DNA of 64,000 nt, from assembly GCF_965237655.1 (NCBI RefSeq), contig NZ_CBDEGB010000001.1, forward strand, positions 806,001 through 870,000, read 5' to 3'. Shown piece by piece: positions 53,062-61,395 of the stretch. The stretch comes from Poriferisodalis sp965237655 (GTDB lineage Bacteria > Actinomycetota > Acidimicrobiia > Acidimicrobiales > Poriferisodalaceae). Below the pieces are notes generated by a model. The model did not search any database. It had not been told where the DNA came from and saw only the letters and a list, made by a program, of their open reading frames with translations. Within the stretch, counting starts at the first letter, position 1. Each line of letters begins with the position of its first letter. Position numbers and translations under genes: made by a program.

Positions 53062-54573
53062 TCAGCGGCCATTGGTAGACCAGTGCCACGGCTCGAGGAC
53101 GAAGTTGTACAGGCCGAAGTGGTGTGCGTTGGCCAAGAGCCATTCGAAACAGGAGACCCCGGGGCGCATGGAGGCACCGCTGGTGCCGCATGTGAAGTCG
53201 ACGGCGCGCCCGCTCTCATGCATCGACGATCTCGGCTTGCTGACAGGCGGCGTGCACTCGTTTGACTCCATGAGGGACAACTGCAGCCAGTACCGGTCCG
53301 AATCGGGCGGGGGCAGCGGGCAGTATTGGCGTCGCAGCCGGATCTGAGTAAGGGTGGATCGCCAGCCCCAGCCTTTCAGCTTGATGCCGTCAGCGGACGC
53401 TGCGTCGAGCAGAGCGCGCAGCGAGTCTGCCAGGCAAGGAGCCACTCTGAATCCTGCGACGACGACCGCTTCCGAGAACGGGAGCACCGGTGACTGCTGA
53501 TCGCAGGCCCGGTACGGCGTCAGCGCAGGCGCGTCATCGGGAAGCGGCGATCTCGGGGACGATCTGAGCGAGCCCGCTGTCATCCGGTCGAGCGTGTCGG
53601 CTAAGCCTGCTGCTGTCGCGTCGGACATCGCCTCGACGAGATGTCGCTCCCAGAACGGCCAGGCTGGCGGTCCGATGCCGAGTTCGTCGTACTGCTCGGC
53701 AAGCGCAGCGGAGGCGCGGCAACCTCGCACGGCCGCGTTGCGGGTCACCGACCGCAGTTCGACGACGCGGTCCCCTCGGTGCCATTCTCCGTAGCCGATA
53801 CGGGTAATCTCTGGAACGTCAGCGCTGACTGCTGCCACTACCCAAAGCGCTGTCACGCCGCACGGGTGCGGATGCGACGCAGTACGCAGCCGCATGACAG
53901 CGGCGGCGTTGCGGGCTGCCTCGGCCAGCATGGGGTGGACGCCCGCCGGCCTCCACACATCGATCTCAAACGCGGCGTTGAGATAGTCGAACCCATTCAC
54001 GGCGGTGCCGCGGGTGCGGCTGTCCGCCAGCATTTCCAAGGCGCCGTCGGTCGCCGGCTCGAAGTGCGGAACCAGCCAAAGCAGCAGGGCCGGACACTGT
54101 TGCGGACCACGGCCGATGGGGCAGTCCGTATCGCGTGCCAGCAAGCGCGTAACGTGCTGATGCCACGCGTCGGCTGCCACGAGTTCACGGCGGCTGGCGA
54201 GCGTTACCAGGCGCGACAATTCCGAGGCGTCGGCTTCGCCGACATTGCCCGACGGCGGTCGGTAACCCACCAACAGACCGTCGAGGTTCGGCTCGTGCTT
54301 GAGATCGGTGACCCAGTAGGCAACGCCGATGTCGACTGCTGCGCGCCGGAATGCTTCGCGGATCGCGTTGTCGCGGAACAGCTCCGGAGCGCTGCCCGCC
54401 GACCTCAAAGAGCCGTCAAGCAGCACGTCGCCGGGATACGACAGGTTGCGAACGACCGGGCTTCGATATGGGCCAGCGACAGCGCCTGCCGGCAGCGGCA
54501 TCACTACTATGAGAGCGGCGAGCACCACAGATGCCACTCGGGCCGATTGTCGTCGAGTCGATCTGCGGCTCAC
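53062..54573 (-). CDS. Secreted D-alanyl-D-alanine carboxypeptidase (VanY-like)
   Basis: 503 residues with a signal peptide (VASVVLAALIVVMPLPAGAVA). The C-terminal 150 residues are VanY: KLKGWGWRSTLTQI, then SSMHESGRAVDFTCG (zinc His and Asp) and NFVLEPWHWS (catalytic Glu and zinc His). It should trim D-Ala from peptidoglycan stem peptides. The N-terminal 330 residues are not recognised; a TPM-like fold is possible (YWVTDLKHEPNLDGLLVGY). It is divergent from the next gene. Confidence 0.8.
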   Translation of the reverse strand: MSRRSTRRQSARVASVVLAALIVVMPLPAGAVAGPYRSPVVRNLSYPGDVLLDGSLRSAGSAPELFRDNAIREAFRRAAVDIGVAYWVTDLKHEPNLDGLLVGYRPPSGNVGEADASELSRLVTLASRRELVAADAWHQHVTRLLARDTDCPIGRGPQQCPALLLWLVPHFEPATDGALEMLADSRTRGTAVNGFDYLNAAFEIDVWRPAGVHPMLAEAARNAAAVMRLRTASHPHPCGVTALWVVAAVSADVPEITRIGYGEWHRGDRVVELRSVTRNAAVRGCRASAALAEQYDELGIGPPAWPFWERHLVEAMSDATAAGLADTLDRMTAGSLRSSPRSPLPDDAPALTPYRACDQQSPVLPFSEAVVVAGFRVAPCLADSLRALLDAASADGIKLKGWGWRSTLTQIRLRRQYCPLPPPDSDRYWLQLSLMESNECTPPVSKPRSSMHESGRAVDFTCGTSGASMRPGVSCFEWLLANAHHFGLYNFVLEPWHWSTNGR

Positions 54574-54650
54574 AGCCGCAAGCTATGCGCTGCCGAGCGA
54601 CAATCAGCGTGTTGCAAGGCCAGGCAGCCAACGTCACGCAGAGGACTCCG

Positions 54651-55202
54651 ATGCCGAAGCTACGATCCCCGAGAGTGCGACGAACCACCGCGACCAGCGC
54701 TCGCGCAGCGCCCGCCACGCGCGATCGATCCGCTGGCGCGGACATCGAACTCCGGCGACTGCCCGACGACACGAACCGCCGACGCCCGTCCTTTGTGGCA
54801 CTCGGGTCGGTGCTCGCGATCGGCGTGGGCGTCGGCTGGCTCGCGGCAGCACAGTGGGGGCCGTGGCCAAGGCCCGCCGCACATCCCCAAGTCAGCACTG
54901 TCGCCGATCTCGAGTTGGCACCGGCTGCTCAGCCGGAGCCGTTGCCGTTTTCGCGCCCACTGGCCTTGATACAGCAAGACGGCATGTACCTAGTCGGCAC
55001 CGACTTGACACCTGGCCGCTACGTCGCCACCGGTACCGGGTCCGTCTGCTACTACGCGGCCGTCACCGATCTCAGCGGATCGCTCAACGCCGTGGTCACC
55101 ACCCACTTTGGCGATGCGTGGGGCAGGCGAGTTGAGCTAAATGACGGCGAGTACTTCGAGACCGACGCCTGCGGAACCTGGCAGTTGGAAGCCTCACCCT
55201 GA
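54651..55202 (+). CDS. Single-pass membrane protein of unknown function
   Basis: 183 residues from ATG 54651; the open frame begins earlier inside the antisense VanY gene. A basic, intrinsically disordered N-terminus is followed by one membrane segment (FVALGSVLAIGVGVGWLAA) and an extracytoplasmic domain: MYLVGTDLTPGRYVATGTG, VCYYAAVTDLSGSLNAVV and DACGTWQLEA. The TPGRYxA phrase occurs in small secreted actinobacterial domains of unknown role. Two Cys could form a disulphide. Confidence 0.65.
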   Translation: MPKLRSPRVRRTTATSARAAPATRDRSAGADIELRRLPDDTNRRRPSFVALGSVLAIGVGVGWLAAAQWGPWPRPAAHPQVSTVADLELAPAAQPEPLPFSRPLALIQQDGMYLVGTDLTPGRYVATGTGSVCYYAAVTDLSGSLNAVVTTHFGDAWGRRVELNDGEYFETDACGTWQLEASP

Positions 55203-55685
55203 GTCCCGCTGATAAACCGCACGGCTCCACCGCCGTAGCTGCTGCACGGCAAGACCCTCCCGAGTCGGGGGCAGAGTCTGGCTGTCGCTCTCGGGGACGA
55301 GGAGCCGTCCGAAGATTTCGGTGTGGTGGTTGCCGGTGCGTTTGGCGTGGGCGAGCATCGCTCGTGCGAGCTGGAGGAGCTGGAAGCCGAGGGCTTGGTA
55401 GCGGTTGTTGTCTCGGGACTTGGTGATGCACCGTTTGTCGCGGAGCCTTTCTTTGTGGTCGCGGTTGCCTGATTCGCAGTCTTCGCGGCATCCGAAGACG
55501 ATGTCGAAGTGCGGATCGGATTCGGCTATCGACGAGACGCTGCCGGGACGCAGCGTGGGGTCTTCGGCGTCGAGTTCTTCGAGTGGTGTGTCCATGCGCA
55601 TGGTGATCGACGCGCCTCGCTGCCAGGCGGGGACGATGGGGTGGTGGGTCCGTCGGGAGCAAGCGATGGCACAGGTTGAACCGCG
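55203..55685 (-). pseudogene. Transposase-like C-terminal fragment
   Basis: On the minus strand the frame CAIACSRRTHHPIVPAWQRG, DPTLRPGSVSSIAESDPHFD and DNNRYQALGFQLLQLARAML reads like the end of a DDE-type transposase (Cys pair, then NRYQALGFQLLQLA). It has no upstream catalytic region, being cut off near 55685 by the mutarotase promoter. The family is uncertain. Confidence 0.35.
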
Positions 55686-55731
55686 CTAGTGAACGACACC
55701 GGTTCGTTTGCGGCTCCTGTGCGACACGTTC

Positions 55732-55760
55732 TATAGTTTGAGTAATCGATTACTAAGGAG
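55732..55760 (+). promoter_or_regulatory. Promoter, LacI-type operator and ribosome site of the mutarotase gene
   Basis: TATAGT (55732-55737) is a good -10 box, with a weak TTGCGG (55708-55713) 18 bases upstream. The perfect 14-base palindrome AGTAATCGATTACT (55741-55754) lies immediately downstream, then AAGGAG (55755-55760) before the ATG at 55765. An identical palindrome is at 57812-57825. Confidence 0.75.
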
Positions 55761-55764
55761 TCAA

Positions 55765-56181
55765 ATGATCATCGGTGTTGACCCGCGGCTGTCCCCGGAA
55801 CTGCTCATGGCCTTGGCTGGGATGGGGCACGGGGACGTGGCAGCCATTGTAGATCGCAACTTCCCCGCGGGCTCCTTGGGTCCGCCGGTCGTCCGGCTTG
55901 TGGGATGTTCTACACCGGAAGCGCTTGAGGCCGTAGTCTCGGCAATTCCGGTGGATATCGACGATCTGCCCAGCGCCATGTTAATGGCCGCACCACGCGG
56001 CGAGGTCGAAGTTCATGCTGAGTGCAGAGCCGTTCTCAGACGCGCCGGGGTAGCCGATGAGCACGTCGTGGGACTCAAGCGGCACGATTTCTACGATTAC
56101 GCCAGGTCCGCCGTTGTCATCGTGCAGACAGGTGAGTCGCGTCCCTATGGGAACGCGACGATTCGCAAGGGTGTCCTCTGA
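55765..56181 (+). CDS. RbsD/FucU-family sugar mutarotase
   Basis: 138 residues from ATG 55765, near the usual 140 for FucU. IIGVDPRLSPELLMALAGMG and HGDVAAIVDRNFPA carry the catalytic His-Gly-Asp and Asp-x-Asn-Phe-Pro region. RHDFYDYARSAVVIVQTGES and YGNATIRKGVL match the FucU C-terminus. The enzyme interconverts sugar anomers, feeding an isomerase or kinase. Its operator is shared with the ABC transporter gene. Confidence 0.88.
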   Translation: MIIGVDPRLSPELLMALAGMGHGDVAAIVDRNFPAGSLGPPVVRLVGCSTPEALEAVVSAIPVDIDDLPSAMLMAAPRGEVEVHAECRAVLRRAGVADEHVVGLKRHDFYDYARSAVVIVQTGESRPYGNATIRKGVL

Positions 56182-56245
56182 GCCGATTGGCGGCGAACCG
56201 TGCCGCTCAGTTGCGAGGCCCGTTGAGGGGACACGCGGACCCAAG

Positions 56246-57262
56246 TCAGGAGCCCACCTCGCGACAGCTGCTGGCCCGCACAATTAGTTCGGGTTCCAAG
56301 ATGTGGCGGACGACCTCGTCCGCTTTTCGATCCTTAACGCTCTCTCTACGCAGCAGAATATCGGCTGCAGCCTCGCCGAGTTCATAGGCAGGTTGCCGCA
56401 CAACGGTAATTGATGGATCGACCAGCGTCGTCCACAGATCGTCATCGAATGTAGCGAACCCCAACTCATCTGGGATGGAGAGGCCGAGGTCGCGCACCGA
56501 AGCGTAAGCTCCCACTGCCATCTGTCCGTTTGCGACGAACAATGCATCCGCAGGTTGATCCGCCGTGACAAGCGCCGTTGCTGCTGCGTAACCGCTGGGG
56601 GCGAAGAAATCGCCGGTCGCGACGAGGTCATCAGTCGCGCCGATCCCATAGTCGACGAGCGCTGAGCAGTAGCCCGCTCGACGCTGTTGAGCCGTGCTGA
56701 TGTCCGACGGACCGGCTATGAACCCGATACGCCGGTAGCCATTCTCCAACAGGTGAGTCACCGCCAAGTGGGCCCCGAGGTGGTTGTCGACCAGCACTGC
56801 ATCGATCTCGGGGTAAGTAGCCGAGACACGGTCAACCAGCACGACTGGCATCTCGTCTTGGAGCACGTCCAACTCGGTCGCGGTCATCGATGCTGCCGCG
56901 ATGACAAGTCCACCGAACTGGTAGTCGAGCGCTGTCTGGATGTACTGGCGCTCTCGTTCGAGATCCTCGCCCGTGTTGCACAGCATGAGCAGCTTGTCGT
57001 TCAGCAAAGCTTGTCCTTCGAGCCCGTGCAGGAGCGACGCGAAGAAAGGAGCCTCGATGTCAGATGCCAGGAAGCCCCAGATAGGCGTCCGTTTGCGTCG
57101 CAGCGCGCGGCCGAGCGGGTTCGCCCGATAGCCGAGCCGGTCAATGGCCTCGTTCACGCGAGCTGCCAACGCCACATCCACGCGGCCGTTGTTGTTTATT
57201 ACTCGGGACACTGTGGCCGTCGATAATCGAGCCTCAGCCGCCACGTCGCGGATTGTCGCCAT
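56246..57262 (-). CDS. LacI-family transcriptional regulator
   Basis: 338 residues from ATG 57262; a start four codons earlier is possible. TIRDVAAEARLSTATVSRVI is the helix-turn-helix and ANPLGRALRRKRT the hinge, followed by a periplasmic-binding-protein-like sugar domain (IWGFLASDIEAPFFASLLHG, RIGFIAGPSDISTAQQRRAG, ALFVANGQMAVGAYASVRDL). It should release the AGTAATCGATTACT operators when it binds the pathway sugar. It is convergent with the mutarotase gene. Confidence 0.9.
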   Translation of the reverse strand: MATIRDVAAEARLSTATVSRVINNNGRVDVALAARVNEAIDRLGYRANPLGRALRRKRTPIWGFLASDIEAPFFASLLHGLEGQALLNDKLLMLCNTGEDLERERQYIQTALDYQFGGLVIAAASMTATELDVLQDEMPVVLVDRVSATYPEIDAVLVDNHLGAHLAVTHLLENGYRRIGFIAGPSDISTAQQRRAGYCSALVDYGIGATDDLVATGDFFAPSGYAAATALVTADQPADALFVANGQMAVGAYASVRDLGLSIPDELGFATFDDDLWTTLVDPSITVVRQPAYELGEAAADILLRRESVKDRKADEVVRHILEPELIVRASSCREVGS

Positions 57263-57294
57263 GGTCGTGAACAATAGGCGATGGCCAATCGGCG

Positions 57295-57720
57295 ACTGAG
57301 GGGATGAGCTCGGGGCCGTTGTCCAAGCTTAGGTGCGCTGGAGCGCCTCGGTGTGTGACGAGGCGCTCCACAGTGGCGACGCCGCCGCCAGCGCCGATGC
57401 TGTGGTCGGCTTCGACAGCGAGGGCCTCGCGTGTGCGCTAGTCAACCACGTTGAGCAGCTTGATGCGGCGCCGATCCAATGTCTCGTCGGGAACAGAAGT
57501 CCAGCGCCCACACATCGTTGGGACCCTTGGGCGCGCGGCCGTGCGGCGTTGCCGACTGAGAGGCGGCGCCTGGCCTTGCGCTGAGAAGGCCGCTGAAGGC
57601 GTTCGTTGCGCCAGATGCGGCGTGTGAGCTTGGGGGTTGGTGACCAGCCCCTCACGGTGAGCCCTCGCATGAGCCTTGCGCCACCGGAGCCATGCATGGC
57701 AACCAGCGAGGTCCCTTGGC
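57295..57720 (-). pseudogene. IS3-type OrfB remnant
   Basis: The minus strand holds decayed OrfB: RRRIKLLNVVD, then an in-frame TAG, then RTREALAVEADHSIGAG, VERLVTHRGAPAHL and LDNGPELIPS (second catalytic Asp). Upstream parts (VWALDF-like) are in another frame. It fills the space between the LacI gene and the binding-protein promoter. Confidence 0.65.
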
Positions 57721-57770
57721 TGTTCACGCATCTCGGCCTCAGCGCGACACGGCGAGGCTCAAATCGCCAC

Positions 57771-57829
57771 TTGACAGACCGTTGAGGTTGTGTTGTAAGA
57801 TCGAGTGTTCGAGTAATCGATTACTCGAA
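57771..57829 (+). promoter_or_regulatory. Promoter and LacI-type operator of the ABC transporter operon
   Basis: TTGACA (57771-57776) and TAAGAT (57796-57801) or the overlapping TGTAAG form a promoter. A perfect 22-base palindrome (57808-57829) with core AGTAATCGATTACT (57812-57825) lies just downstream of the -10 box, where a repressor would block RNA polymerase. AGGGGG precedes the ATG at 57842. Confidence 0.85.
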
Positions 57830-57841
57830 GGGGGATTCTCA

Positions 57842-59269
57842 ATGTCCAAGTCCAATATCATCGTCCGACTCTTTGGGGTGTTTCTTCTGTTGGCCTTGAT
57901 AGCCGGGGCATGTGGCGACGACGAGGGCGCTGCACCCGCGGTCGACGACGGTGCTGCACCTGCGGCCGACGACACTGCTGCGCCCGCGGTCGACGACGGT
58001 GCTGCGCCCGCGGTCGACGACGGTGCTGCGCCCGCGGTCGACGACGGTGCTGCGCCCGCGGCCGACGACGGTGCTGCGCCCGCGGAAGAGTTCGATCTGG
58101 AGGTGCTTGTCTTTGAAACGCCGGCGCTTACTCCCGAGTTCTGGGACGCCACATTGGCCGCAGCTGCAGCACCCATTGACGGGCTGAATGTCGTCAAACT
58201 CGTGACTCCGGATCTCGACAGGACGGCCTACGCAAAGCAACTCCAGGCCTCGGGCCAGCTCCCCGATGTTCTGGCCGCACTGAACGTCAATGACTTCGTG
58301 GAGGCCGGCCTGCTGGTCCCATTCCGCGACGACTACCTCAACGAGCACTACCTCTTCCCGGATGCCACGAAGATCGACGGCAACGCCTGGCAGACGCCAT
58401 CGGGTGGCCAGATCATCACCATGGTCTTCTACAACGAGAGCGTCTTTGCTGAGCTTGGTCTAGACGTCCCGACCACCTACGCCGAGTTCCTCGATGTTGC
58501 GAAGGCAACCAAGGATGCAGGGCTCGTGCCCATCTCCTACGCCGGAGCGGAGCCTTGGTCTGCTTCGCTAACGCTCTCCACGATCATGGCAGTCGACGTG
58601 CTGGGCCAGGACCCCGATTGGGTCATCAAGCGCACAGCCGGCGAGGTGTCGTTCTCCAATGACAATGTTGTGGCCGCGGCCAATAAGTGGAAGCAGTTCG
58701 TCGATGAGGGCCTACTTGATGCCGGAGCGCTCGGCGTCAACTACGATGGTGCCACCAACGCCTTCCTCGACGGGGAGGCAGCGATGTACATGATGGGTTC
58801 GTGGTGGCTGGGTGCGGCCGGGCAAGCTGACTTCCCTGTGGGTGTATTCCCGTTCCCAACCGACAGCGGGGATGTGGTCGTCCCGCTTCACGTCGGCGGT
58901 AACTTGTCGGTCTCGGCTCTGGCCGAGGACGTCGACAGAGCGATGCAATTCGCGCAGAACTGGCACACCGACCCTGAGGTGTCGCGTTTCTTGATTGAGT
59001 CTGACGGCTTGTTCGTGTATGTGAAGGGACAGGGAGCGCCCGATCTTGGTGCTGACGTGCTGCCCATTTACAACGAGGCCTTCGCCTGGACCACGGACAC
59101 GAGCAACACCGTCGTGCCCCCATTCGCTTGGACCGTCAATGACCGGATGCTCATGCCCCCGGGCTTCAACGATGAGTTCTACGCGGCAGCGCAGAACATC
59201 TTCCTCGGTGACGACGTCGTCGACGAGATGGCCCGACTCGACGAAGCCTTCGACGCCGCGAACCGCTAG
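57842..59269 (+). CDS. ABC-transporter sugar-binding lipoprotein
   Basis: 475 residues from ATG 57842. A lipoprotein signal (LFGVFLLLALIAGAC) is processed at the lipobox Cys. A linker of seven near-identical DDGAAPAV units (57917-58087) separates it from the binding domain. QIITMVFYNESVFAELGLDV, AFLDGEAAMYMMGSWW and WHTDPEVSRFLI are typical of extracellular solute-binding family 1. It captures the sugar outside the membrane. The two permease genes follow. Confidence 0.9.
   Translation: MSKSNIIVRLFGVFLLLALIAGACGDDEGAAPAVDDGAAPAADDTAAPAVDDGAAPAVDDGAAPAVDDGAAPAADDGAAPAEEFDLEVLVFETPALTPEFWDATLAAAAAPIDGLNVVKLVTPDLDRTAYAKQLQASGQLPDVLAALNVNDFVEAGLLVPFRDDYLNEHYLFPDATKIDGNAWQTPSGGQIITMVFYNESVFAELGLDVPTTYAEFLDVAKATKDAGLVPISYAGAEPWSASLTLSTIMAVDVLGQDPDWVIKRTAGEVSFSNDNVVAAANKWKQFVDEGLLDAGALGVNYDGATNAFLDGEAAMYMMGSWWLGAAGQADFPVGVFPFPTDSGDVVVPLHVGGNLSVSALAEDVDRAMQFAQNWHTDPEVSRFLIESDGLFVYVKGQGAPDLGADVLPIYNEAFAWTTDTSNTVVPPFAWTVNDRMLMPPGFNDEFYAAAQNIFLGDDVVDEMARLDEAFDAANR
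57917..58087. repeat. 24-bp tandem coding repeat
   Basis: Seven units based on GACGACGGTGCTGC followed by GCCCGCGGTC, each encoding DDGAAPAV or a near variant (DDEGAAPAV, DDTAAPAV, DDGAAPAA, DDGAAPAE). The first unit is 27 bases; the others are 24. It encodes an acidic, flexible linker. Confidence 0.9.
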
Positions 59270-59411
59270 ATCAGGCCTCCTAATGGACGTGCGGCAATTC
59301 TCTTCGACCTGTGGTGCGAGGTGCGGCAGGCCGAAGAGTTTCTCCTGAGGGAGGTGAAGGTCTTCCTTGCATCGATTGATCCATCGTCGGAGCGGAGGGC
59401 GCCGGTTTACG

Positions 59412-60266
59412 ATGCTCGAGGTTGCGGCCTCCGGAGGCCTGCTGCTGTTCACGACGTTTGTTCTCATACCTCTGGCAATTAGCTTCTATATCGGGTTCAC
59501 CGACCAGAATCCGCTGCTCAAGGACGCCAACTTCGTCGGCCTCGACAACTATCGCGAATTGTTCGGCGACGAGCCGCTGCACCGGGCTCTCAAGAACACG
59601 GCGAAGCTGACAATCGCCGTCACAATCGGCGCAAATGTGGGTGGATTGGCCTTGGCTGTCCTTTTGGATGGGACGTCGCGCTACTATCGTGTCCTCCGTA
59701 CGCTGGTTTTCATACCTCAAGTCTTGAGTGCAGTCGTGGTGAGTTTCGTCTTCGTCACGATCCTGTCCAACCGTGGGATCCTGAACTCGGTGCTTGAGTC
59801 CATCGGATTGGAGCGCCTGGCCGAGCCATGGTTGGGCAAGCCGAACTTGGCGCTCTGGTCGATTGCGGCGGTGGTTATCTGGCAGATGATCGGCTTTACT
59901 ACCGTGGTTTACCTAGCGGCTCTGCAGTCGGTACCGGATGAGCTATTGGACGCCGCTCGGATCGACGGCGCAGGAGCGTGGAAGCGCTTCTCCAAGATCT
60001 CGTTTCCGCTCATGGGGCAAGGCGTGACCATCGCAGTGACGATCGTCCTCATCACCACACTCCGACTGTATGACCACGTAGCCGTGCTGACCGGTGGGGG
60101 TCCAGGTTTCCGGACGGAAACCGCAGTGTTCTACCTCCTGCGCATGGGGTTCACAAACAACCGGACCGGCTACGCGTCATCTATCGCGTTTGTGCTCTTG
60201 TTGATCATCGGTTCTGTGTCCGCAATCGTGATCGGTCTGATGCGACGTCGTGAGGTCCAGCTGTGA
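59412..60266 (+). CDS. ABC sugar-transporter permease 1 (MalF-like)
   Basis: 284 residues from ATG 59412; longer frames to 59367 exist. Six membrane segments are visible (for example LLLFTTFVLIPLAISFYIG, LVFIPQVLSAVVVSFVFV, FVLLLIIGSVSAIVIGLM). The cytoplasmic EAA-type loop ELLDAARIDGAGAWKRFSKI contacts the ATPase. GTG of permease 2 overlaps its stop (60263-60266). No ATPase gene is present in the window; a shared MsmK-like ATPase may serve. Confidence 0.88.
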   Translation: MLEVAASGGLLLFTTFVLIPLAISFYIGFTDQNPLLKDANFVGLDNYRELFGDEPLHRALKNTAKLTIAVTIGANVGGLALAVLLDGTSRYYRVLRTLVFIPQVLSAVVVSFVFVTILSNRGILNSVLESIGLERLAEPWLGKPNLALWSIAAVVIWQMIGFTTVVYLAALQSVPDELLDAARIDGAGAWKRFSKISFPLMGQGVTIAVTIVLITTLRLYDHVAVLTGGGPGFRTETAVFYLLRMGFTNNRTGYASSIAFVLLLIIGSVSAIVIGLMRRREVQL

Positions 60267-61108
60267 GCAGGACCCGCGAGACAACACTGACGCGTCGGAC
60301 GCGCTTGCTGCTCGCTGGCATCTCCGTCGCAGCATTCTCGCTTCCGCTCTACATAGCCGTCGTGAATGTCCTCAAGATCAACACGCAGATCTCGCGCCGA
60401 CCCCTCGCTTTGCCGAACCCCGTCACCACGCAGAATTTGGTCGATGGCCTGACTCGCTCTGACAATCTGTTGTGGATCGGGTTGCGGAACAGCATGATAA
60501 TTTCGACTGCCACCGTCATCATCATCGTCCCCATCGCCGCCACGGTCGCCTACTGGGTAGTGCGGCGCCGGAACAGAATCACAAAGATCGCTCTCATAGT
60601 GCTGATGTCGGGCATGATGATCCCCCCTCACGTGGTTTTCATCCCCGCAGTCGAGGTGCTGGAATTTCTCGGTATCGCTCGAACGTTTCCCGGGCTGGTG
60701 CTGTTCAACGTCGGGGGAGGCTTTCTGTCATTCGCCGTGTTCGTCTACGTCGGCTTCATGTCGACACTCCCCAAGAATCTCGATGAGGCTGCTCTCGTTG
60801 ACGGCGCTACGCCGATGCAGACGCTGGTGTACGTCATCTTTCCACTGCTGCGCCCGGCGACTGCGACTGTCGCTATTTTTATCGGTTTGTGGACCTGGAA
60901 CGACCTAGTGACGCCGCTGTTCATCCTGGGACCCAGCCAGGGCATAACAATCACCTCAGGGATCTTTGTGGCTCTGGGCCAGTACAACAACGACTATGGG
61001 CAGATGTTCGCGATCATGTTTTTGGCCTCTATACCGATTCTCATCTACTATCTATTGTTGCAGAAACAGTTTGCTAGCGGCCTGCTATCCGGCAGTTCGA
61101 AGGGTTGA
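60263..61108 (+). CDS. ABC sugar-transporter permease 2 (MalG-like)
   Basis: 281 residues from GTG 60263. Membrane segments include LLAGISVAAFSLPLYIAVV, STATVIIIVPIAATVAYWV, ALIVLMSGMMIPPHVVFI and FAIMFLASIPILIYYLLL. The EAA loop is NLDEAALVDGATPMQTLVYV. It ends QFASGLLSGSSKG, as complete MalG-type proteins do. Confidence 0.88.
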   Translation: MSRTRETTLTRRTRLLLAGISVAAFSLPLYIAVVNVLKINTQISRRPLALPNPVTTQNLVDGLTRSDNLLWIGLRNSMIISTATVIIIVPIAATVAYWVVRRRNRITKIALIVLMSGMMIPPHVVFIPAVEVLEFLGIARTFPGLVLFNVGGGFLSFAVFVYVGFMSTLPKNLDEAALVDGATPMQTLVYVIFPLLRPATATVAIFIGLWTWNDLVTPLFILGPSQGITITSGIFVALGQYNNDYGQMFAIMFLASIPILIYYLLLQKQFASGLLSGSSKG

Positions 61109-61125
61109 CTGATAGCCAATTACGG

Positions 61126-61391
61126 ACGGTGTCCTCAGTGAGATCATCAACGTTCATCGTTTCGAACCTGCTGGGTTCTGGAACGAGTTCATCTGGTCGC
61201 TGGTGGTGGCCAACAACAACGAGCGGCGGGTGCTCAGCGTCGGGATTCGCTACTTCGTGACCCAGTACCAGGTGGACTGGGGCCTGACCATGGCCGCGGC
61301 CACGGTGTCGATCGTGCCGCTTGTCGTCATGTTGGCGTTGGGGCAAAAGCACCTCATCCGCGGCATCACCCTCACGGACATGAAGGGATGA
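61126..61391 (+). pseudogene. C-terminal fragment of another MalG-type permease
   Basis: The frame reads FWNEFIWSLVVANNNERRVL, then VGIRYFVTQYQVDWGLTMAA and ALGQKHLIRGITLTDMKG, the last 80-90 residues of a MalG-type permease. It lacks a start and all earlier membrane segments. It is not a duplicate of permease 2, whose ending differs. It appears to be the 3' end of an earlier transporter replaced by the present one. Confidence 0.7.
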
Positions 61392-61395
61392 GCCC

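Noticed and set aside
53641..54969. 442-codon plus-strand frame
   Set aside because: Antisense to the VanY gene, which has signal peptide and zinc motifs.
57917..58087. Possible CRISPR array or iteron
   Set aside because: Units are contiguous, in frame and encode a protein linker.
58712..59467. 251-codon minus-strand frame
   Set aside because: Antisense to the sugar-binding lipoprotein, no motif.
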